In this document: positions 1 to 9,743 of the stretch, piece by piece | Position numbering within the stretch: position 1 is the stretch's first letter | How the letters are laid out: every line of letters begins with the position of its first letter | Assembly: GCF_001507535.1 (NCBI RefSeq) | Contig: NZ_LQBN01000002.1 | Coordinates: 124,001-188,000 of the forward strand | Direction of reading: 5' to 3' | DNA length: 64,000 bases | From: Thiomicrospira sp. WB1 | GTDB taxonomy: Bacteria > Pseudomonadota > Gammaproteobacteria > Thiomicrospirales > Thiomicrospiraceae | Position numbers and translations under genes: made by a program | The notes under the pieces: model-generated | Seen by the model: only the letters and a program-made list of their open reading frames with translations | What the model was told of the DNA's origin: nothing | The model's database searches: none

Positions 1-1
1 G

Positions 2-622
2 GGACGAAGTAAGTCCAGTACCGAATGGTTGAAAGAGCACTTTGATGATTATTATGTGAATAAGGCCAAGCAGGAGGGGTGGCGTTCGCGTGCGGTCTAC
101 AAGTTGCAGGAAATCGACGACAAAGACGCGTTGTTTCATCACGGTATGACGGTGGTGGATTTGGGGGCGGCACCCGGTGGTTGGTCTCAATGGGCCACAC
201 ATCAGATTGGGGCGCAGGGTGAAGTGTTTGCGTTGGACCTGTTGCCCGTGGAGCCGTTTGCAGGGGTCACGTTTATTCAGGGTGACTTTCAGGACGATGC
301 GGTTTATGAAGCATTAATGAACGCATTGGACGGACGGGAAGTGGATCTGGTCATGTCAGACATGGCACCGAACATGAGTGGTAACAAACAGGTGGACATC
401 CCCAAAGCCATGTATTTGGTCGAGCTCTGTGTGGACCTGGCGGATCAGGTTCTCAAGCCCGGCGGAAACCTCTTGATGAAAGTCTTTCAGGGCGAAGGGT
501 ACGAAGCGCTGTTAAAACAACTGCGTGGTAAGTACCAGAAAGTGATGACACGAAAACCCAAAGCTTCGCGTGCACGCAGTAAAGAAATGTATTTACTCGC
601 AAAAAACAAACGAGGGTCATAA
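2..622 (+). CDS. rlmE: 23S rRNA (uridine-2'-O)-methyltransferase RlmE (5' truncated by window)
   Basis: RlmE (FtsJ/RrmJ) uses S-adenosylmethionine to 2'-O-methylate a uridine of the peptidyl-transferase A-loop of 23S rRNA in the 50S subunit. The reading frame is open from base 2, and the residues before the first in-window start (TTG at 29) read GRSKSSTEWLKEHF. These align with the family N-terminus, so the true start lies just upstream of the window. Visible motifs are the SAM-binding DLGAAPGGWSQ and the catalytic set K (RAVYKL), D (MSDMAPNMSG), K (MKVFQGEG) and E (EMYLLA). The C-terminus is complete. The rlmE-ftsH order is classical in gammaproteobacteria. Family assignment is very secure; only the start is unseen. 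Confidence 0.97.
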   Translation, partial: GRSKSSTEWLKEHFDDYYVNKAKQEGWRSRAVYKLQEIDDKDALFHHGMTVVDLGAAPGGWSQWATHQIGAQGEVFALDLLPVEPFAGVTFIQGDFQDDAVYEALMNALDGREVDLVMSDMAPNMSGNKQVDIPKAMYLVELCVDLADQVLKPGGNLLMKVFQGEGYEALLKQLRGKYQKVMTRKPKASRARSKEMYLLAKNKRGS

Positions 623-816
623 AAAACCTTTCGTGAAACTGCGAAAAATGCCATGGGTCAGCGGATTTCTTGTTGATCAGAGTAAAAAAAATGAATGGTT
701 TTGTGGTAAAGTTTAGGCGATAAGAATTGATTTTTTGCAACGCAATCAAACGGCGCTTTTTCGGGTAAAAGGGCTTGAAATAAGCGCGTCGGAATGGTCG
801 GAGAACCCAACAGACT

Positions 817-2790
817 ATGAAAAACGATATGCTCAAAAATATCCTGATTTGGACGGTGGTCGCAACGGTTATGCTGTCCATCTTTAACCATTTCAGTGGG
901 CAAGGAGCAACTCAGAGATCGCAGCTGGCTTACTCTGAATTCATTGACGAGGTGCGCGCCGGGACGGTGAGCCAGGTGACCATCGAAGGTGAGAAAATCC
1001 AGGGGGTTTTTTCTGATGGTCGAGCGTTTACAACTTACAACCCGGGCGATGTCGGATTGATGGGGGACTTGCTGGACAACCGTGTGAAAGTGGTATCGCG
1101 TCCCCCCGAAAAGCAAAGCCTGTTGATGCAGATCTTTATTTCGTGGTTCCCGATGTTGCTGTTGATTGCGATTTGGATCTTCTTCATGCGCTCCATGAGC
1201 GGTGGCGGCATGGGGGGCAAAGGTGGCCCCATGTCCTTTGGTAAAAGTAAGGCCAAAATGCTCAGTGATGATCAGGTAAAAGTCACGCTGGACGATGTGG
1301 CCGGTGCCGATGAAGCCAAAGAGGAAGTCGGAGAAATCGTTGATTTCCTGCGCGACCCCGAAAAGTATCAGAATTTAGGTGGGAACATTCCGCGTGGTGT
1401 GTTGATGGTGGGCCCACCGGGTACGGGTAAAACTTTGCTGGCCAAAGCCATTGCTGGGGAAGCGAAGGTGCCGTTTTTCAGCATTTCAGGCTCCGACTTT
1501 GTGGAAATGTTTGTCGGTGTGGGGGCTTCTCGAGTCCGTGATATGTTTGAGCAGGCCAAGGCGCATTCACCCTGTATTATCTTTATCGATGAGATCGATG
1601 CCGTTGGCCGCAGCCGGGGTGCCGGAATGGGCGGCGGTAACGATGAGCGTGAGCAAACCCTTAACCAGATGCTGGTGGAAATGGACGGGTTTGAAGGCAA
1701 TGAAGGGGTGATCGTTATCGCGGCCACAAACCGGGCCGACGTACTGGACCCGGCCCTGTTGCGTCCGGGGCGATTTGACCGTCAGGTCAGCGTGGGGTTG
1801 CCCGATGTGCGGGGGCGAGAGCAGATACTGAAAGTGCACATGCGCAAAGTGCCCATGTCGGATGATGTCGACCCATCTCTGATTGCTCGCGGGACCCCCG
1901 GGTTTTCCGGTGCGGACTTGGCTAACCTTGTTAATGAGGCAGCTTTGTTCGCAGCGCGGGCAAACGAACGACTGGTGACTCAAGGGCACTTTGAAAAAGC
2001 CAAAGATAAGATACTGATGGGCGTTGAGCGTCGAAGCATGGTGATGAGTGAGGAAGAGAAAAGACTGACCGCTTATCACGAGGCCGGTCACGCCATTGTC
2101 GGTTACCTGGTTCCCGAGCATGACCCTGTGTATAAAGTCAGTATCATGCCGAGGGGGCGGGCTTTGGGTGTCACCATGTATTTGCCCGAAGAGGATTCCT
2201 ATAGTTATTCCAAGCGTAAGTTGGAGAGTCAGTTGTCGAGTCTTTATGGCGGGCGCATAGCTGAGGAGATGATCTTCGGCAAAGACGCTGTGACCACCGG
2301 GGCCAGCAATGACATCATGCGCGCGACTCAGATCGCTCGGAACATGGTGACCAAGTGGGGGCTGTCCGAAAAGTTGGGGCCTTTGATGTACGAGGAAGAA
2401 GAAAACAACAGTTTGATGGGCTCCTCGCGCAATGCCAATGTGTCCGGCGAAGTCTCCAAAGAAATTGATGATGAAATTCGCCATTTCATTGACAGTAACT
2501 ACGCACGGTCACAAAAGCTGTTGGAAGACAACATTGATATCCTTCATGCCATGGCTGATGCGTTGATGAAATACGAAACCATTGATTCGGCGCAAATCGA
2601 CAATCTGATGGCCAGAAAAGATCCAGGCGAGCCCAGAGACTGGCAGGAGCGGTCAAATGATTCCGATGACGATGCCCCTGAGTCGGCAGCCGATTCAGAA
2701 ACGTCGCCTTCAACGGATGCCAGCAGCACTGACTTGTCCGATGATTCGAGCGGTGATGTTTCCGGCAAAGAGGAGCCGCGTTGGCACTGA
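817..2790 (+). CDS. ftsH: ATP-dependent zinc metalloprotease FtsH
   Basis: Inner-membrane AAA+ protease that extracts and degrades misassembled membrane proteins and short-lived regulators (in E. coli LpxC and sigma-32). The 657 residues contain an N-terminal membrane span (about 8-25), a periplasmic region, a second span (about 104-123), Walker A GPPGTGKT at 199-206, Walker B with FIDEIDA, the second region of homology, and zinc motif HEAGH at 421-425 with a third ligand, D499. The last 40 or so residues are acidic and Ser/Asp-rich, as in many FtsH tails. The gene follows rlmE after a 194-bp gap in which I could not fix a promoter. A terminator follows at 2814-2840. Confidence 0.98.
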   Translation: MKNDMLKNILIWTVVATVMLSIFNHFSGQGATQRSQLAYSEFIDEVRAGTVSQVTIEGEKIQGVFSDGRAFTTYNPGDVGLMGDLLDNRVKVVSRPPEKQSLLMQIFISWFPMLLLIAIWIFFMRSMSGGGMGGKGGPMSFGKSKAKMLSDDQVKVTLDDVAGADEAKEEVGEIVDFLRDPEKYQNLGGNIPRGVLMVGPPGTGKTLLAKAIAGEAKVPFFSISGSDFVEMFVGVGASRVRDMFEQAKAHSPCIIFIDEIDAVGRSRGAGMGGGNDEREQTLNQMLVEMDGFEGNEGVIVIAATNRADVLDPALLRPGRFDRQVSVGLPDVRGREQILKVHMRKVPMSDDVDPSLIARGTPGFSGADLANLVNEAALFAARANERLVTQGHFEKAKDKILMGVERRSMVMSEEEKRLTAYHEAGHAIVGYLVPEHDPVYKVSIMPRGRALGVTMYLPEEDSYSYSKRKLESQLSSLYGGRIAEEMIFGKDAVTTGASNDIMRATQIARNMVTKWGLSEKLGPLMYEEEENNSLMGSSRNANVSGEVSKEIDDEIRHFIDSNYARSQKLLEDNIDILHAMADALMKYETIDSAQIDNLMARKDPGEPRDWQERSNDSDDDAPESAADSETSPSTDASSTDLSDDSSGDVSGKEEPRWH

Positions 2791-2813
2791 TTGAATGATC
2801 GTAAGTGCGTATT

Positions 2814-2840
2814 AAAAGCCCATTATTATGGGCTTTTTTT
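2814..2840 (+). terminator. Rho-independent terminator after ftsH
   Basis: The hairpin AAAGCCCA-TTAT-TATGGGCTTT has an 8-9 bp stem, a small loop and a run of seven T. It lies between the ftsH stop and the folP start, so folP may need its own promoter or read-through. Confidence 0.8.
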
Positions 2841-2865
2841 GTCTGGATCGAATTTGTGAGCAACC

Positions 2866-3696
2866 ATGTCAGAACGATTTTTTGCAAAGCTGAACAAGGC
2901 AACTTCCGGGCCTTTGGTCATGGGGATATTAAACGTCACGCCGGATTCGTTTTCGGATGGCGGTCGTTTCGTGCGCCCAGAAACCCTGCGATCACGGGTG
3001 TTTGAAATGTTGGAAGCGGGCGCGGATGTGATCGATGTTGGCGGTGAGTCAACCAGGCCGGGTGCACAGCCGGTTTCGATTGAGCTGGAGCTGGATCGGG
3101 TGATGCCGGTGGTGGAGTGGTTGCGTCGTGAGACCGATGCGCTCATTTCTGTGGACACCAGCAAGCCCATGGTGATGAAAGAAGCCATTCAGCACGATGT
3201 GGACATGATTAATGATATTCATGCTTTGCAGGCAAGCGGGGCGCTGGATGCGGTGGCTCAGTCAGACGTTGCCGTTTGTCTGATGCATCATCCGGGGGGG
3301 TTAGAGGCCATGCATCAGTGCTCGGGCTACCCGCAGGGAGTGGTGAAGGCCGTGCAATCGTTTTTAATGGAGCGGGTTCGTGTGTGTGAGGCGCATGGTG
3401 TGTCGTCTGACAGGGTTGTGTTGGACCCGGGCTTCGGCTTTGGCAAAACGCACGAGGAGAACGTTGAGTTGTTCAAAGCGCTCAATACACTCACCGATCA
3501 ACCCTATCCCATTTTAGCTGGCGTATCACGCAAGCGAATGATTGGTGCCTTGACCGGGGTGGATTCACCGGATGAGCGCGTTCTCGGGAGTGCGGTCGCC
3601 GCTTCTCTGGCTATGATGAAAGGGGCTCGTATTGTGCGTGTGCACGATGTGGCGGAGACTGTTCAGGCGTTAAATCTGACCAGGGCTTTAGGCTGA
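2866..3696 (+). CDS. folP: dihydropteroate synthase
   Basis: Condenses 6-hydroxymethyl-7,8-dihydropterin diphosphate with p-aminobenzoate to give 7,8-dihydropteroate in folate synthesis; target of sulfonamides. The 276-residue TIM barrel has all family signatures in order: NVTPDSFSDGG near the N-terminus, DVGGESTRPGA, a strand with the conserved MINDI, LDPGFGFGKT, GVSRKRMIG and the terminal RVHDVAET. Length is typical. It is followed after 59 bp by glmM, the usual folP-glmM pairing in gammaproteobacteria. Nothing in the sulfonamide-binding loops looks like an acquired resistance allele, and base composition matches the neighbours. Confidence 0.97.
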   Translation: MSERFFAKLNKATSGPLVMGILNVTPDSFSDGGRFVRPETLRSRVFEMLEAGADVIDVGGESTRPGAQPVSIELELDRVMPVVEWLRRETDALISVDTSKPMVMKEAIQHDVDMINDIHALQASGALDAVAQSDVAVCLMHHPGGLEAMHQCSGYPQGVVKAVQSFLMERVRVCEAHGVSSDRVVLDPGFGFGKTHEENVELFKALNTLTDQPYPILAGVSRKRMIGALTGVDSPDERVLGSAVAASLAMMKGARIVRVHDVAETVQALNLTRALG

Positions 3697-3755
3697 TGCC
3701 AGCACGTGGGTAAAAGTGCATCGATAGGTCGCTAAATTTGGGACAGGACATTAAT

Positions 3756-5105
3756 TTGGAAAAGAAATATTTCGGAACCGATGGCATTCGTGCCAAGGTA
3801 GGAGAAGGTTTGATACGCCCGGATCAGATTTTGAAGCTGGGTTGGGCGTTGGGCCGAGTGCTGCAACAAACCGACGACAGTGAGCGTCACAGCGTCATGA
3901 TCGGTAAAGACACGCGCGTGTCAGGGTACATGTTTGAGTCAGCTCTGGAAGCGGGTCTGATCGCATCCGGGGTCGATGTGATGTTGTTGGGCCCCATGCC
4001 CACCCCAGCCATTGCTTACTTGACACAGACCTTTCATGCCAGTGCCGGAATTGTGATCAGCGCCTCCCATAATCCTCATCATGACAATGGCATTAAGTTT
4101 TTCAATGCGGACGGCCAGAAAATATCCGATGAAATGGAGCAGGCCATTGAAGACGCGTTTGATCAGCCATTGCAGATGGTGTCGTCGGATAAATTGGGGC
4201 GAGCACGCCGCATTGATGATGCGCCGGGTCGCTATATTGAGTTTTGTAAAAGCACCTACCGGGCTCCTCAAAAACTGGATGGTTTGAAGCTGGTTCTGGA
4301 TTGTGCCAATGGTGCGACGTATCACATTGCCCCGAGTGTGTTTCGCGAGCTGGGAGCACAGGTGGTTTCCATCGGTGATCAGCCGGATGGTATTAATATT
4401 AACCAGGCCTGCGGGGCGACTGATCTGGCTGCCTTGCAGGCCGCTGTGTTGGAGAATAAAGCGGATATGGGGGTGGCTTTCGATGGCGATGGCGACCGGG
4501 TCATGATGGTGGACGGTGCTGGGCAAATTGTGGATGGGGATGAGTTGTTGTATATATTGGCCAGTTACTCAGAGGCTGAGGTGCCGGGCGTTGTGGGAAC
4601 AGTGATGAGTAATTTGGGGCTTGAGCGGGCGTTAAAAGATCGTGGGATTGATTTTTTCCGTGCTCGCGTTGGGGACCGCTATGTGATGCAGGCGTTAACA
4701 GAAAAAGGCTGGCTTTTTGGAGCAGAGGGTTCCGGTCATGTTTTGTGTTTGAATCGAATTGGCACGGGCGATGGCATTGTTGCCGCGCTGCAGGTGCTGG
4801 GGATCTTGGTGCAAAGAGAGCAGCCTTTGGCTCGGCTCAAAGCGGGCATGAAAAAATACCCGCAACTGCTTGAAAACATACGTTTGAAAGAAAGGAGCCC
4901 TTCACAAGCCCGTCTGGATGCGAATGAACCATTGCAGGCAATGATGCGTAGTGTGCAGGAAGTGTTTGGCGAACGTGGCCGTATCTTGATTCGTCCATCC
5001 GGTACCGAGCCGCTGATTCGAGTGATGGTCGAGGGTGAGGAGATTGATTTGATCCAGCCCCAGTTAAAAAGGCTGGTTGAGGTGGTTCAAACTGAATTCG
5101 GTTGA
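3756..5105 (+). CDS. glmM: phosphoglucosamine mutase
   Basis: Interconverts glucosamine-6-phosphate and glucosamine-1-phosphate on the way to UDP-GlcNAc for peptidoglycan and LPS. The protein has the alpha-D-phosphohexomutase layout: the phosphoserine loop ISASHNP with the active serine at residue 104, the metal-binding loop DGDGDR in the middle third, and the phosphate-binding loop RPSGTEPLIRV near the C-terminus. The frame is open from a TTG at 3738, but I place the start at the TTG at 3756. There AGGA sits 7 bases upstream, and the product MEKKYFGTDGIR matches the normal family N-terminus. A TTG start may mean modest translation. Length becomes 449 residues, typical of the family. Confidence 0.95.
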   Translation: MEKKYFGTDGIRAKVGEGLIRPDQILKLGWALGRVLQQTDDSERHSVMIGKDTRVSGYMFESALEAGLIASGVDVMLLGPMPTPAIAYLTQTFHASAGIVISASHNPHHDNGIKFFNADGQKISDEMEQAIEDAFDQPLQMVSSDKLGRARRIDDAPGRYIEFCKSTYRAPQKLDGLKLVLDCANGATYHIAPSVFRELGAQVVSIGDQPDGININQACGATDLAALQAAVLENKADMGVAFDGDGDRVMMVDGAGQIVDGDELLYILASYSEAEVPGVVGTVMSNLGLERALKDRGIDFFRARVGDRYVMQALTEKGWLFGAEGSGHVLCLNRIGTGDGIVAALQVLGILVQREQPLARLKAGMKKYPQLLENIRLKERSPSQARLDANEPLQAMMRSVQEVFGERGRILIRPSGTEPLIRVMVEGEEIDLIQPQLKRLVEVVQTEFG

Positions 5106-5175
5106 CATTGTCAAGATTGTAATTTGAAAAATTAGTCGCTAATATAGCGTGAATTTTGCGTTGGAGACGATTGGA

Positions 5176-5943
5176 ATGAGACAAAAGTTTGTAGCAGGTA
5201 ACTGGAAGATGCATGGTTCTAAGGCCAGTGTTGACGCACTGATGGCCGGGTTGATCAAGCAGGCTGATCAGGCAGGTGCTGCGAAAATCGCTGTCTGTCC
5301 ACCGTCTTTGTATATTGATCAGGTGGCAACGGCGTTAAAGGCGGCTGGCTGTGACCGGATTGAAGTCGGCGCGCAGAACATGACGACTGAAGCGGATGCA
5401 GGGGCCTTTACAGGCGAAGTGTCAGCCAGAATGTTGAAAGACATGGGGTGCTCTTATGTGATCCTTGGTCATTCAGAGCGCCGCTCAATGTTTGGTGAAA
5501 TCAGCCAGTTGGTCGCCGAAAAGGTGAAGACTGCGCTTGAAAACGACTTGACACCAATTTTGTGTATTGGTGAAACGCTGGCTGAACGTGAAGCCGGTAA
5601 GCTGGAAGCGGTCATTGCGGAGCAGGTTGAAGCCGTGGTTTCCGTGGTTGGCATTGAAGCCTTTGCTAAGGTGGTGATTGCTTATGAGCCGGTTTGGGCG
5701 ATTGGCACGGGTAAGACTGCCTCGGCAGAACAGGCTCAGGAAGCGCATGCTTATGTGCGAGGCTTGCTTGCCAAATCCAGCCCGGACGTGGCTGAGAAAG
5801 TGGTGATTCAGTATGGTGGCAGCATGAAGCCTGGCAATGCCGAAGAGTTAATGGCGCAGCCAGATATCGACGGTGGTTTGATTGGTGGCGCCTCCCTGAA
5901 CGCAGACGATTTTATGGCCATTTGCCGGGCCGCTGGAGCGTAA
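5176..5943 (+). CDS. tpiA: triosephosphate isomerase
   Basis: Interconverts dihydroxyacetone phosphate and glyceraldehyde-3-phosphate in glycolysis, gluconeogenesis and the Calvin cycle. The start is the ATG at 5176, with GGAGA 8 bases upstream; it gives [14 protein letters not shown], the standard N-terminus, rather than the GTG at 5149. The 255 residues hold the catalytic Lys (NWKMHG, K11), His (GHSERR, H99) and Glu ([11 protein letters not shown]171), and the phosphate-binding QYGGSM near the C-terminus. TTGACA at 5102-5107 looks like a -35 element, but no -10 stands at the right spacing, so I do not call a promoter. secG follows after 2 bases, probably co-transcribed. Confidence 0.97.
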   Translation: MRQKFVAGNWKMHGSKASVDALMAGLIKQADQAGAAKIAVCPPSLYIDQVATALKAAGCDRIEVGAQNMTTEADAGAFTGEVSARMLKDMGCSYVILGHSERRSMFGEISQLVAEKVKTALENDLTPILCIGETLAEREAGKLEAVIAEQVEAVVSVVGIEAFAKVVIAYEPVWAIGTGKTASAEQAQEAHAYVRGLLAKSSPDVAEKVVIQYGGSMKPGNAEELMAQPDIDGGLIGGASLNADDFMAICRAAGA

Positions 5944-5945
5944 GC

Positions 5946-6266
5946 ATGTTTAATATTGTGTTGGCGATACATTTGTTTATCGCATTTATTTTGATTGTTT
6001 TGGTTCTGCTTCAGCACGGAAAAGGCGCTGATGCAGGGGCTAATTTTGGTGGTGGGTCTTCTCAGTCCGTTTTTGGCGGTGGAGGATCTAATAACTTTCT
6101 CTTGAAAGTGACCTCGGTGGTTGCGGTGATCTTTTTCATTACCAGTCTGAGTCTGGCCTACATGGGGGCGCAGCAAGCAAAAGGCTCAGGCAGTGTGATT
6201 GAAAAAACCAGCCAGCAGACAACGGAAGAGGCCCAAAAAACCGACGAGCCTGTGGTTCCCAACTGA
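5946..6266 (+). CDS. secG: preprotein translocase subunit SecG
   Basis: Small inner-membrane subunit of the SecYEG channel that assists SecA-driven export. The 106-residue protein has the family pattern: a first span (about 3-22), a Gly-rich cytoplasmic loop with [12 protein letters not shown] and [10 protein letters not shown], a second span (about 53-73) and a polar tail. The ATG at 5946 directly follows the tpiA stop; an upstream start at 5922 would only add residues from the tpiA reading frame. The tpiA-secG-tRNA-Leu-nuo order is common in gammaproteobacteria. Confidence 0.95.
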   Translation: MFNIVLAIHLFIAFILIVLVLLQHGKGADAGANFGGGSSQSVFGGGGSNNFLLKVTSVVAVIFFITSLSLAYMGAQQAKGSGSVIEKTSQQTTEEAQKTDEPVVPN

Positions 6267-6286
6267 TTAACAGGCTTTCTAGATTT

Positions 6287-6371
6287 GCCGATGTGGTGGA
6301 ATTGGTAGACACGCTATCTTGAGGGGGTAGTGGCGTAAGCCGTGCCGGTTCGAGTCCGGCCATCGGCACCA
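6287..6371 (+). tRNA. tRNA-Leu (anticodon GAG)
   Basis: An 85-nt cloverleaf with acceptor stem GCCGATG/CATCGGC, the D-arm signature GGTGGAATTGGTAGAC, and anticodon stem CTATC/GGTAG around the loop TTGAGGG, giving anticodon GAG. It has a long variable arm (class II), T-arm GCCGG-TTCGAGT-CCGGC and an encoded CCA end. It reads CUC and CUU leucine codons. It lies between secG and nuoA, a conserved place for this gene. Confidence 0.96.
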
Positions 6372-6469
6372 TATTTTCCAATGCTTGTCATTGGACCATT
6401 CAGCTGAAGACTCAGCAGACGCTGAAGTTGGACTTGTTTCCAGCTGGCGATTAAATGAGGTTTTGACCG

Positions 6470-6826
6470 ATGCTTGAAAATTATCTACCCATTTTGGTGT
6501 TTGTCGTTCTGGGTGTGCTTTTTGGCGTAGGGCCGATTGTCATGGGTTACCTTTTGGGGCCCAGTCACCCTGATTCTGAGAAGCAATCCCCTTATGAGTG
6601 TGGGTTTGAAGCATTTGAAGACTCTCGAATGAAGTTCGATGTCCGCTTCTATTTGGTCGCGATTTTATTCATTATCTTTGATTTGGAAATTGCTTTTTTG
6701 TTTCCCTGGGCCATCGCACTTGAAGAGATTGGCACCTTTGGTTTGTTAGCCATGGCAGCCTTTCTGAGCTTGCTGGTCGTAGGCTTTATTTATGAATGGA
6801 AAAAGGGGGCGCTGGAGTGGGAGTAG
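6470..6826 (+). CDS. nuoA: NADH-quinone oxidoreductase subunit A
   Basis: Membrane subunit of complex I (H+-translocating NDH-1) at the junction of peripheral and membrane arms. The 118 residues form three membrane spans (about 7-28, 62-82, 87-108), with the conserved loop [21 protein letters not shown] between the first two. That loop's Cys and acidic residues line the quinone region. The start ATG has GAGG upstream. First gene of a 14-gene nuo operon running to 20761. Its end overlaps the nuoB start by 10 bp, so translation is probably coupled. Confidence 0.97.
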   Translation: MLENYLPILVFVVLGVLFGVGPIVMGYLLGPSHPDSEKQSPYECGFEAFEDSRMKFDVRFYLVAILFIIFDLEIAFLFPWAIALEEIGTFGLLAMAAFLSLLVVGFIYEWKKGALEWE

Positions 6827-7293
6827 AAGGCGTATTGAAAGAAGGGGTGGTGACCACCTCGGCTGACAAGCTGATCAACTGGGCCCGAACCGGTTCTCTA
6901 TGGCCAATGACCTTTGGTTTGGCCTGTTGTGCGGTTGAAATGATGCACGCGGGTGCGTCGCGTTACGATTTGGATCGTTTCGGGATTATCTTTCGACCCA
7001 GTCCTCGCCAATCTGACGTGATGATCGTTGCGGGCACGCTTGTCAATAAAATGGCCCCAGCCTTGCGCAAGGTCTATGATCAGATGGCCGAACCCCGTTG
7101 GGTGATTTCCATGGGATCCTGTGCCAATGGCGGGGGGTATTACCATTATTCCTATTCCGTGGTACGTGGTTGCGATCGCATTGTGCCGGTCGATATTTAT
7201 GTCCCCGGTTGTCCTCCGACGGCTGAAGCCCTTCTGTATGGCATTGTTCAGCTTCAAAATAAAATTAAGCGCACCAACACCATTGCGCGCTAA
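6817..7293 (+). CDS. nuoB: NADH-quinone oxidoreductase subunit B
   Basis: Peripheral-arm subunit carrying the terminal [4Fe-4S] cluster N2 that reduces quinone. Cluster ligands are visible as the tandem CC in LACCAVEMM, the Cys of [10 protein letters not shown] and the Cys of VPGCPP. I chose the GTG at 6817 because it gives [19 protein letters not shown], the usual N-terminus in proteobacteria, and has a purine-rich ribosome-binding stretch. The ATG at 6796 lies inside nuoA and would add seven unrelated residues. The gene overlaps nuoA by 10 bp. Length is then 158 residues, normal for the family. Confidence 0.96.
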   Translation: MGVEGVLKEGVVTTSADKLINWARTGSLWPMTFGLACCAVEMMHAGASRYDLDRFGIIFRPSPRQSDVMIVAGTLVNKMAPALRKVYDQMAEPRWVISMGSCANGGGYYHYSYSVVRGCDRIVPVDIYVPGCPPTAEALLYGIVQLQNKIKRTNTIAR

Positions 7294-7313
7294 GGCGCAT
7301 AAGGAATTGTCTT

Positions 7314-7991
7314 ATGAAGCAGTCTGTTCTGGATCTTCAAACCCAACTGCAACAACTTTTTCCCGAGTGGATTTCGTCGGTCAGTATTCAGTTTGATGAG
7401 CTGACGCTTGAAGTGGAAGCTGGCGTGGCACATGACCTGATGCTTGGTTTGAAGAACCAGGCTGGTTTTGATCAGCTGATTGACCTGTGCGGTGTGGACT
7501 ACCTTTCTTACGGTCAGGCAAACTGGGAAACGACGGCGGTCACTCAAACGGGTTTCAGTCGCGGTGTGTTCGATTTTGAAGAACCTGAGGATGACACAGA
7601 TCAAAACATGCTTCGCCGCTTTGCCGTGGTTTATCATTTGTTGTCGGTGGCGCACAATCGCCGCGTTCGTGTCAAAGTCTATGCAGATGACGCCAGTGCG
7701 CCAACCGTCGACTCAGTGATGGATGTCTGGCACTGCGCAGATTGGTTTGAGCGAGAGGCATTTGATTTGTACGGCATCGTGTTTGCCGGACATCCGGATT
7801 TACGTCGTATCCTGACCGACTATGGCTTCGTTGGCCATCCGTTGCGTAAGGACTTTCCTCTTACTGGTCACGTTGAAATGCGCTATGACCCGGAGAAGGC
7901 TCGGGTTGTGTACCAACCTGTCACCATCGAAAACCGTATCAATGTGCCACGTGTCATTCGTCACGAAACAGCCCAAAAACAAAGTGGGTAA
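7314..7991 (+). CDS. nuoC: NADH-quinone oxidoreductase subunit C
   Basis: Peripheral-arm subunit of complex I, equivalent to the mitochondrial 30-kDa protein. It is encoded separately from nuoD, unlike the nuoCD fusion of E. coli. The 225 residues contain the family signature around [24 protein letters not shown]-type sequence and [21 protein letters not shown] in the C-terminal half. AAGGAA precedes the ATG. It is followed by nuoD after 4 bases. Confidence 0.96.
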   Translation: MKQSVLDLQTQLQQLFPEWISSVSIQFDELTLEVEAGVAHDLMLGLKNQAGFDQLIDLCGVDYLSYGQANWETTAVTQTGFSRGVFDFEEPEDDTDQNMLRRFAVVYHLLSVAHNRRVRVKVYADDASAPTVDSVMDVWHCADWFEREAFDLYGIVFAGHPDLRRILTDYGFVGHPLRKDFPLTGHVEMRYDPEKARVVYQPVTIENRINVPRVIRHETAQKQSG

Positions 7992-7995
7992 CCCT

Positions 7996-9249
7996 ATGTC
8001 AGAGATTCGAAATTACACACTTAACTTCGGCCCGCAGCACCCCTCGGCGCATGGCGTTTTACGATTGGTTCTGGAACTGGACGGTGAAACCATTGTTCGT
8101 TCTGACCCGCATATTGGTTTGTTGCATCGTGGCACCGAAAAGCTGGCGGAGTACAAGCCCTACAATCAATCGATCGGTTACATGGATCGATTGGATTACG
8201 TTTCCATGATGGCCAACGAGCACGCCTATGTCATGGCAATCGAAAAAATGCTAGATCTGGAAGTGCCAGAACGGGCTCAGTATATTCGGGTGATGTTTGA
8301 TGAGATCACACGAATTCTCAACCACTTGATGTGGCTGGGTGCGCATGCGCTCGACATCGGTGCCATGACCGTTTTTCTTTATGCGTTTCGAGAGCGCGAA
8401 GACCTGATGGACTGTTATGAAGCAGTCTCTGGCGCACGAATGCATGCAACTTACTACCGCCCGGGTGGTGTTTACCGTGATTTACCTGACAGCATGGCTA
8501 AATATGAAGAGTCGCCATGGCGTCAAGGTAAAAAACTGGATGAATTGAATGAAACGCGTGAAGGGTCATTGCTTGACTTTATCGAGGCGTTTACAGAGCG
8601 CTTCCCTGGTCTGGTCGATGAGTATGAGACTCTGTTAACTGACAATCGTATTTGGAAGCAGCGCACGGTTGACATCGGTATTGTATCGCCTGAACGCGCA
8701 CTTCAGCTTGGCTTTACTGGTCCAATGTTGCGTGGCTCTGGTATTGCCTGGGATTTAAGAAAGAAACAGCCTTATGAAGTGTATGATCGCATGGACTTCG
8801 ATGTGCCAGTTGGCAAAACCGGTGACTGCTATGATCGCTATCTGGTCCGTGTTGCCGAAATGCGTGAATCCAACAAGATCATTAAACAATGTGTGGAATG
8901 GTTGAAACAGAATCCGGGGCCGGTCATCTCCGACAACCATAAGGTCACGCCGCCCAGTCGTGAACTGGCAAAAACCAGTATGGAAGCTTTGATCCACCAC
9001 TTTAAGCACTTTACGGAAGGTTTCTGTGTGCCAGAAGGGGAAGCTTATTCGGCGGTTGAGCACCCCAAAGGCGAATTTGGCATCTACATGGTTTCCGATG
9101 GTGCGAATAAACCGTATCGACTGAAAATTCGTGCACCGGGTTATACCCACTTGGCCTCTTTGGATGAAATGGCCAAAGGGCATATGATTGCTGACGTGGT
9201 CGCAATCATTGGGACCCAAGACATTGTATTCGGGGAGATTGATCGATGA
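7996..9249 (+). CDS. nuoD: NADH-quinone oxidoreductase subunit D
   Basis: The 49-kDa-type subunit that forms the quinone-binding site with NuoB; homologous to the large subunit of NiFe hydrogenases but without the metal ligands. The 417-residue product begins [20 protein letters not shown], with the conserved HPSAHG loop, and ends in the conserved DIVFGEIDR. The frame is open from 7822, but those codons overlap nuoC and the ATG at 7996 gives the standard N-terminus. Its stop overlaps the nuoE start (ATGA at 9246-9249). Confidence 0.97.
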   Translation: MSEIRNYTLNFGPQHPSAHGVLRLVLELDGETIVRSDPHIGLLHRGTEKLAEYKPYNQSIGYMDRLDYVSMMANEHAYVMAIEKMLDLEVPERAQYIRVMFDEITRILNHLMWLGAHALDIGAMTVFLYAFREREDLMDCYEAVSGARMHATYYRPGGVYRDLPDSMAKYEESPWRQGKKLDELNETREGSLLDFIEAFTERFPGLVDEYETLLTDNRIWKQRTVDIGIVSPERALQLGFTGPMLRGSGIAWDLRKKQPYEVYDRMDFDVPVGKTGDCYDRYLVRVAEMRESNKIIKQCVEWLKQNPGPVISDNHKVTPPSRELAKTSMEALIHHFKHFTEGFCVPEGEAYSAVEHPKGEFGIYMVSDGANKPYRLKIRAPGYTHLASLDEMAKGHMIADVVAIIGTQDIVFGEIDR

Positions 9250-9740
9250 GTACTGCCAATCAGGGAATGATTCAAGGCGACGTGAAGGCACGCATCGACC
9301 GATGGGTGGCACGCTACCCTGAAAACGAAGCTCAATCCGCTGTGATGGCAGCGTTGCGCATCGTACAGGAGGAAAATGGTGGCCATTTAACCACAGAGTT
9401 GATGGATGAAGTGGCCGACTATTTAAACATGACGCCGATTGCTGTCTACGAGGTGGCCACGTTTTATTCGATGTATGAGCACGAGCCAGTCGGTCGCCAC
9501 AAACTGTGTGTGTGCACGAACATATCTTGCATGCTGCGTGGCAGTGACGAATTGTTGGATTACATGAAACAAAAGCTTGATGTGGAGGTTGGTCAGGTTA
9601 CGCCGGATGGCAAGTTCTCAATCAAGACCGTTGAATGTCTTGGCGCCTGTGGTGGTGCTCCAATGATGATGGTTGGAAAAGAATACTACGAAGACCTGGA
9701 CGAAAAACGCGTCGATGAAATCCTGGATGGTTTGGAGTAA
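9246..9740 (+). CDS. nuoE: NADH-quinone oxidoreductase subunit E
   Basis: The 24-kDa-type subunit that binds [2Fe-2S] cluster N1a and docks with NuoF in the NADH-oxidising module. The 164 residues fold as a thioredoxin-like domain with cluster cysteines in VCTNISC and in [11 protein letters not shown]. It overlaps nuoD by 4 bp and is followed by nuoF after 3 bases. Confidence 0.96.
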   Translation: MSTANQGMIQGDVKARIDRWVARYPENEAQSAVMAALRIVQEENGGHLTTELMDEVADYLNMTPIAVYEVATFYSMYEHEPVGRHKLCVCTNISCMLRGSDELLDYMKQKLDVEVGQVTPDGKFSIKTVECLGACGGAPMMMVGKEYYEDLDEKRVDEILDGLE

Positions 9741-9743
9741 GTC

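Noticed and set aside
5102-5145. TTGACA at 5102 with TAATAT at 5140 as a tpiA promoter
   Set aside because: Spacing of 32 bp is too long; no acceptable -10 lies 16-18 bp downstream.
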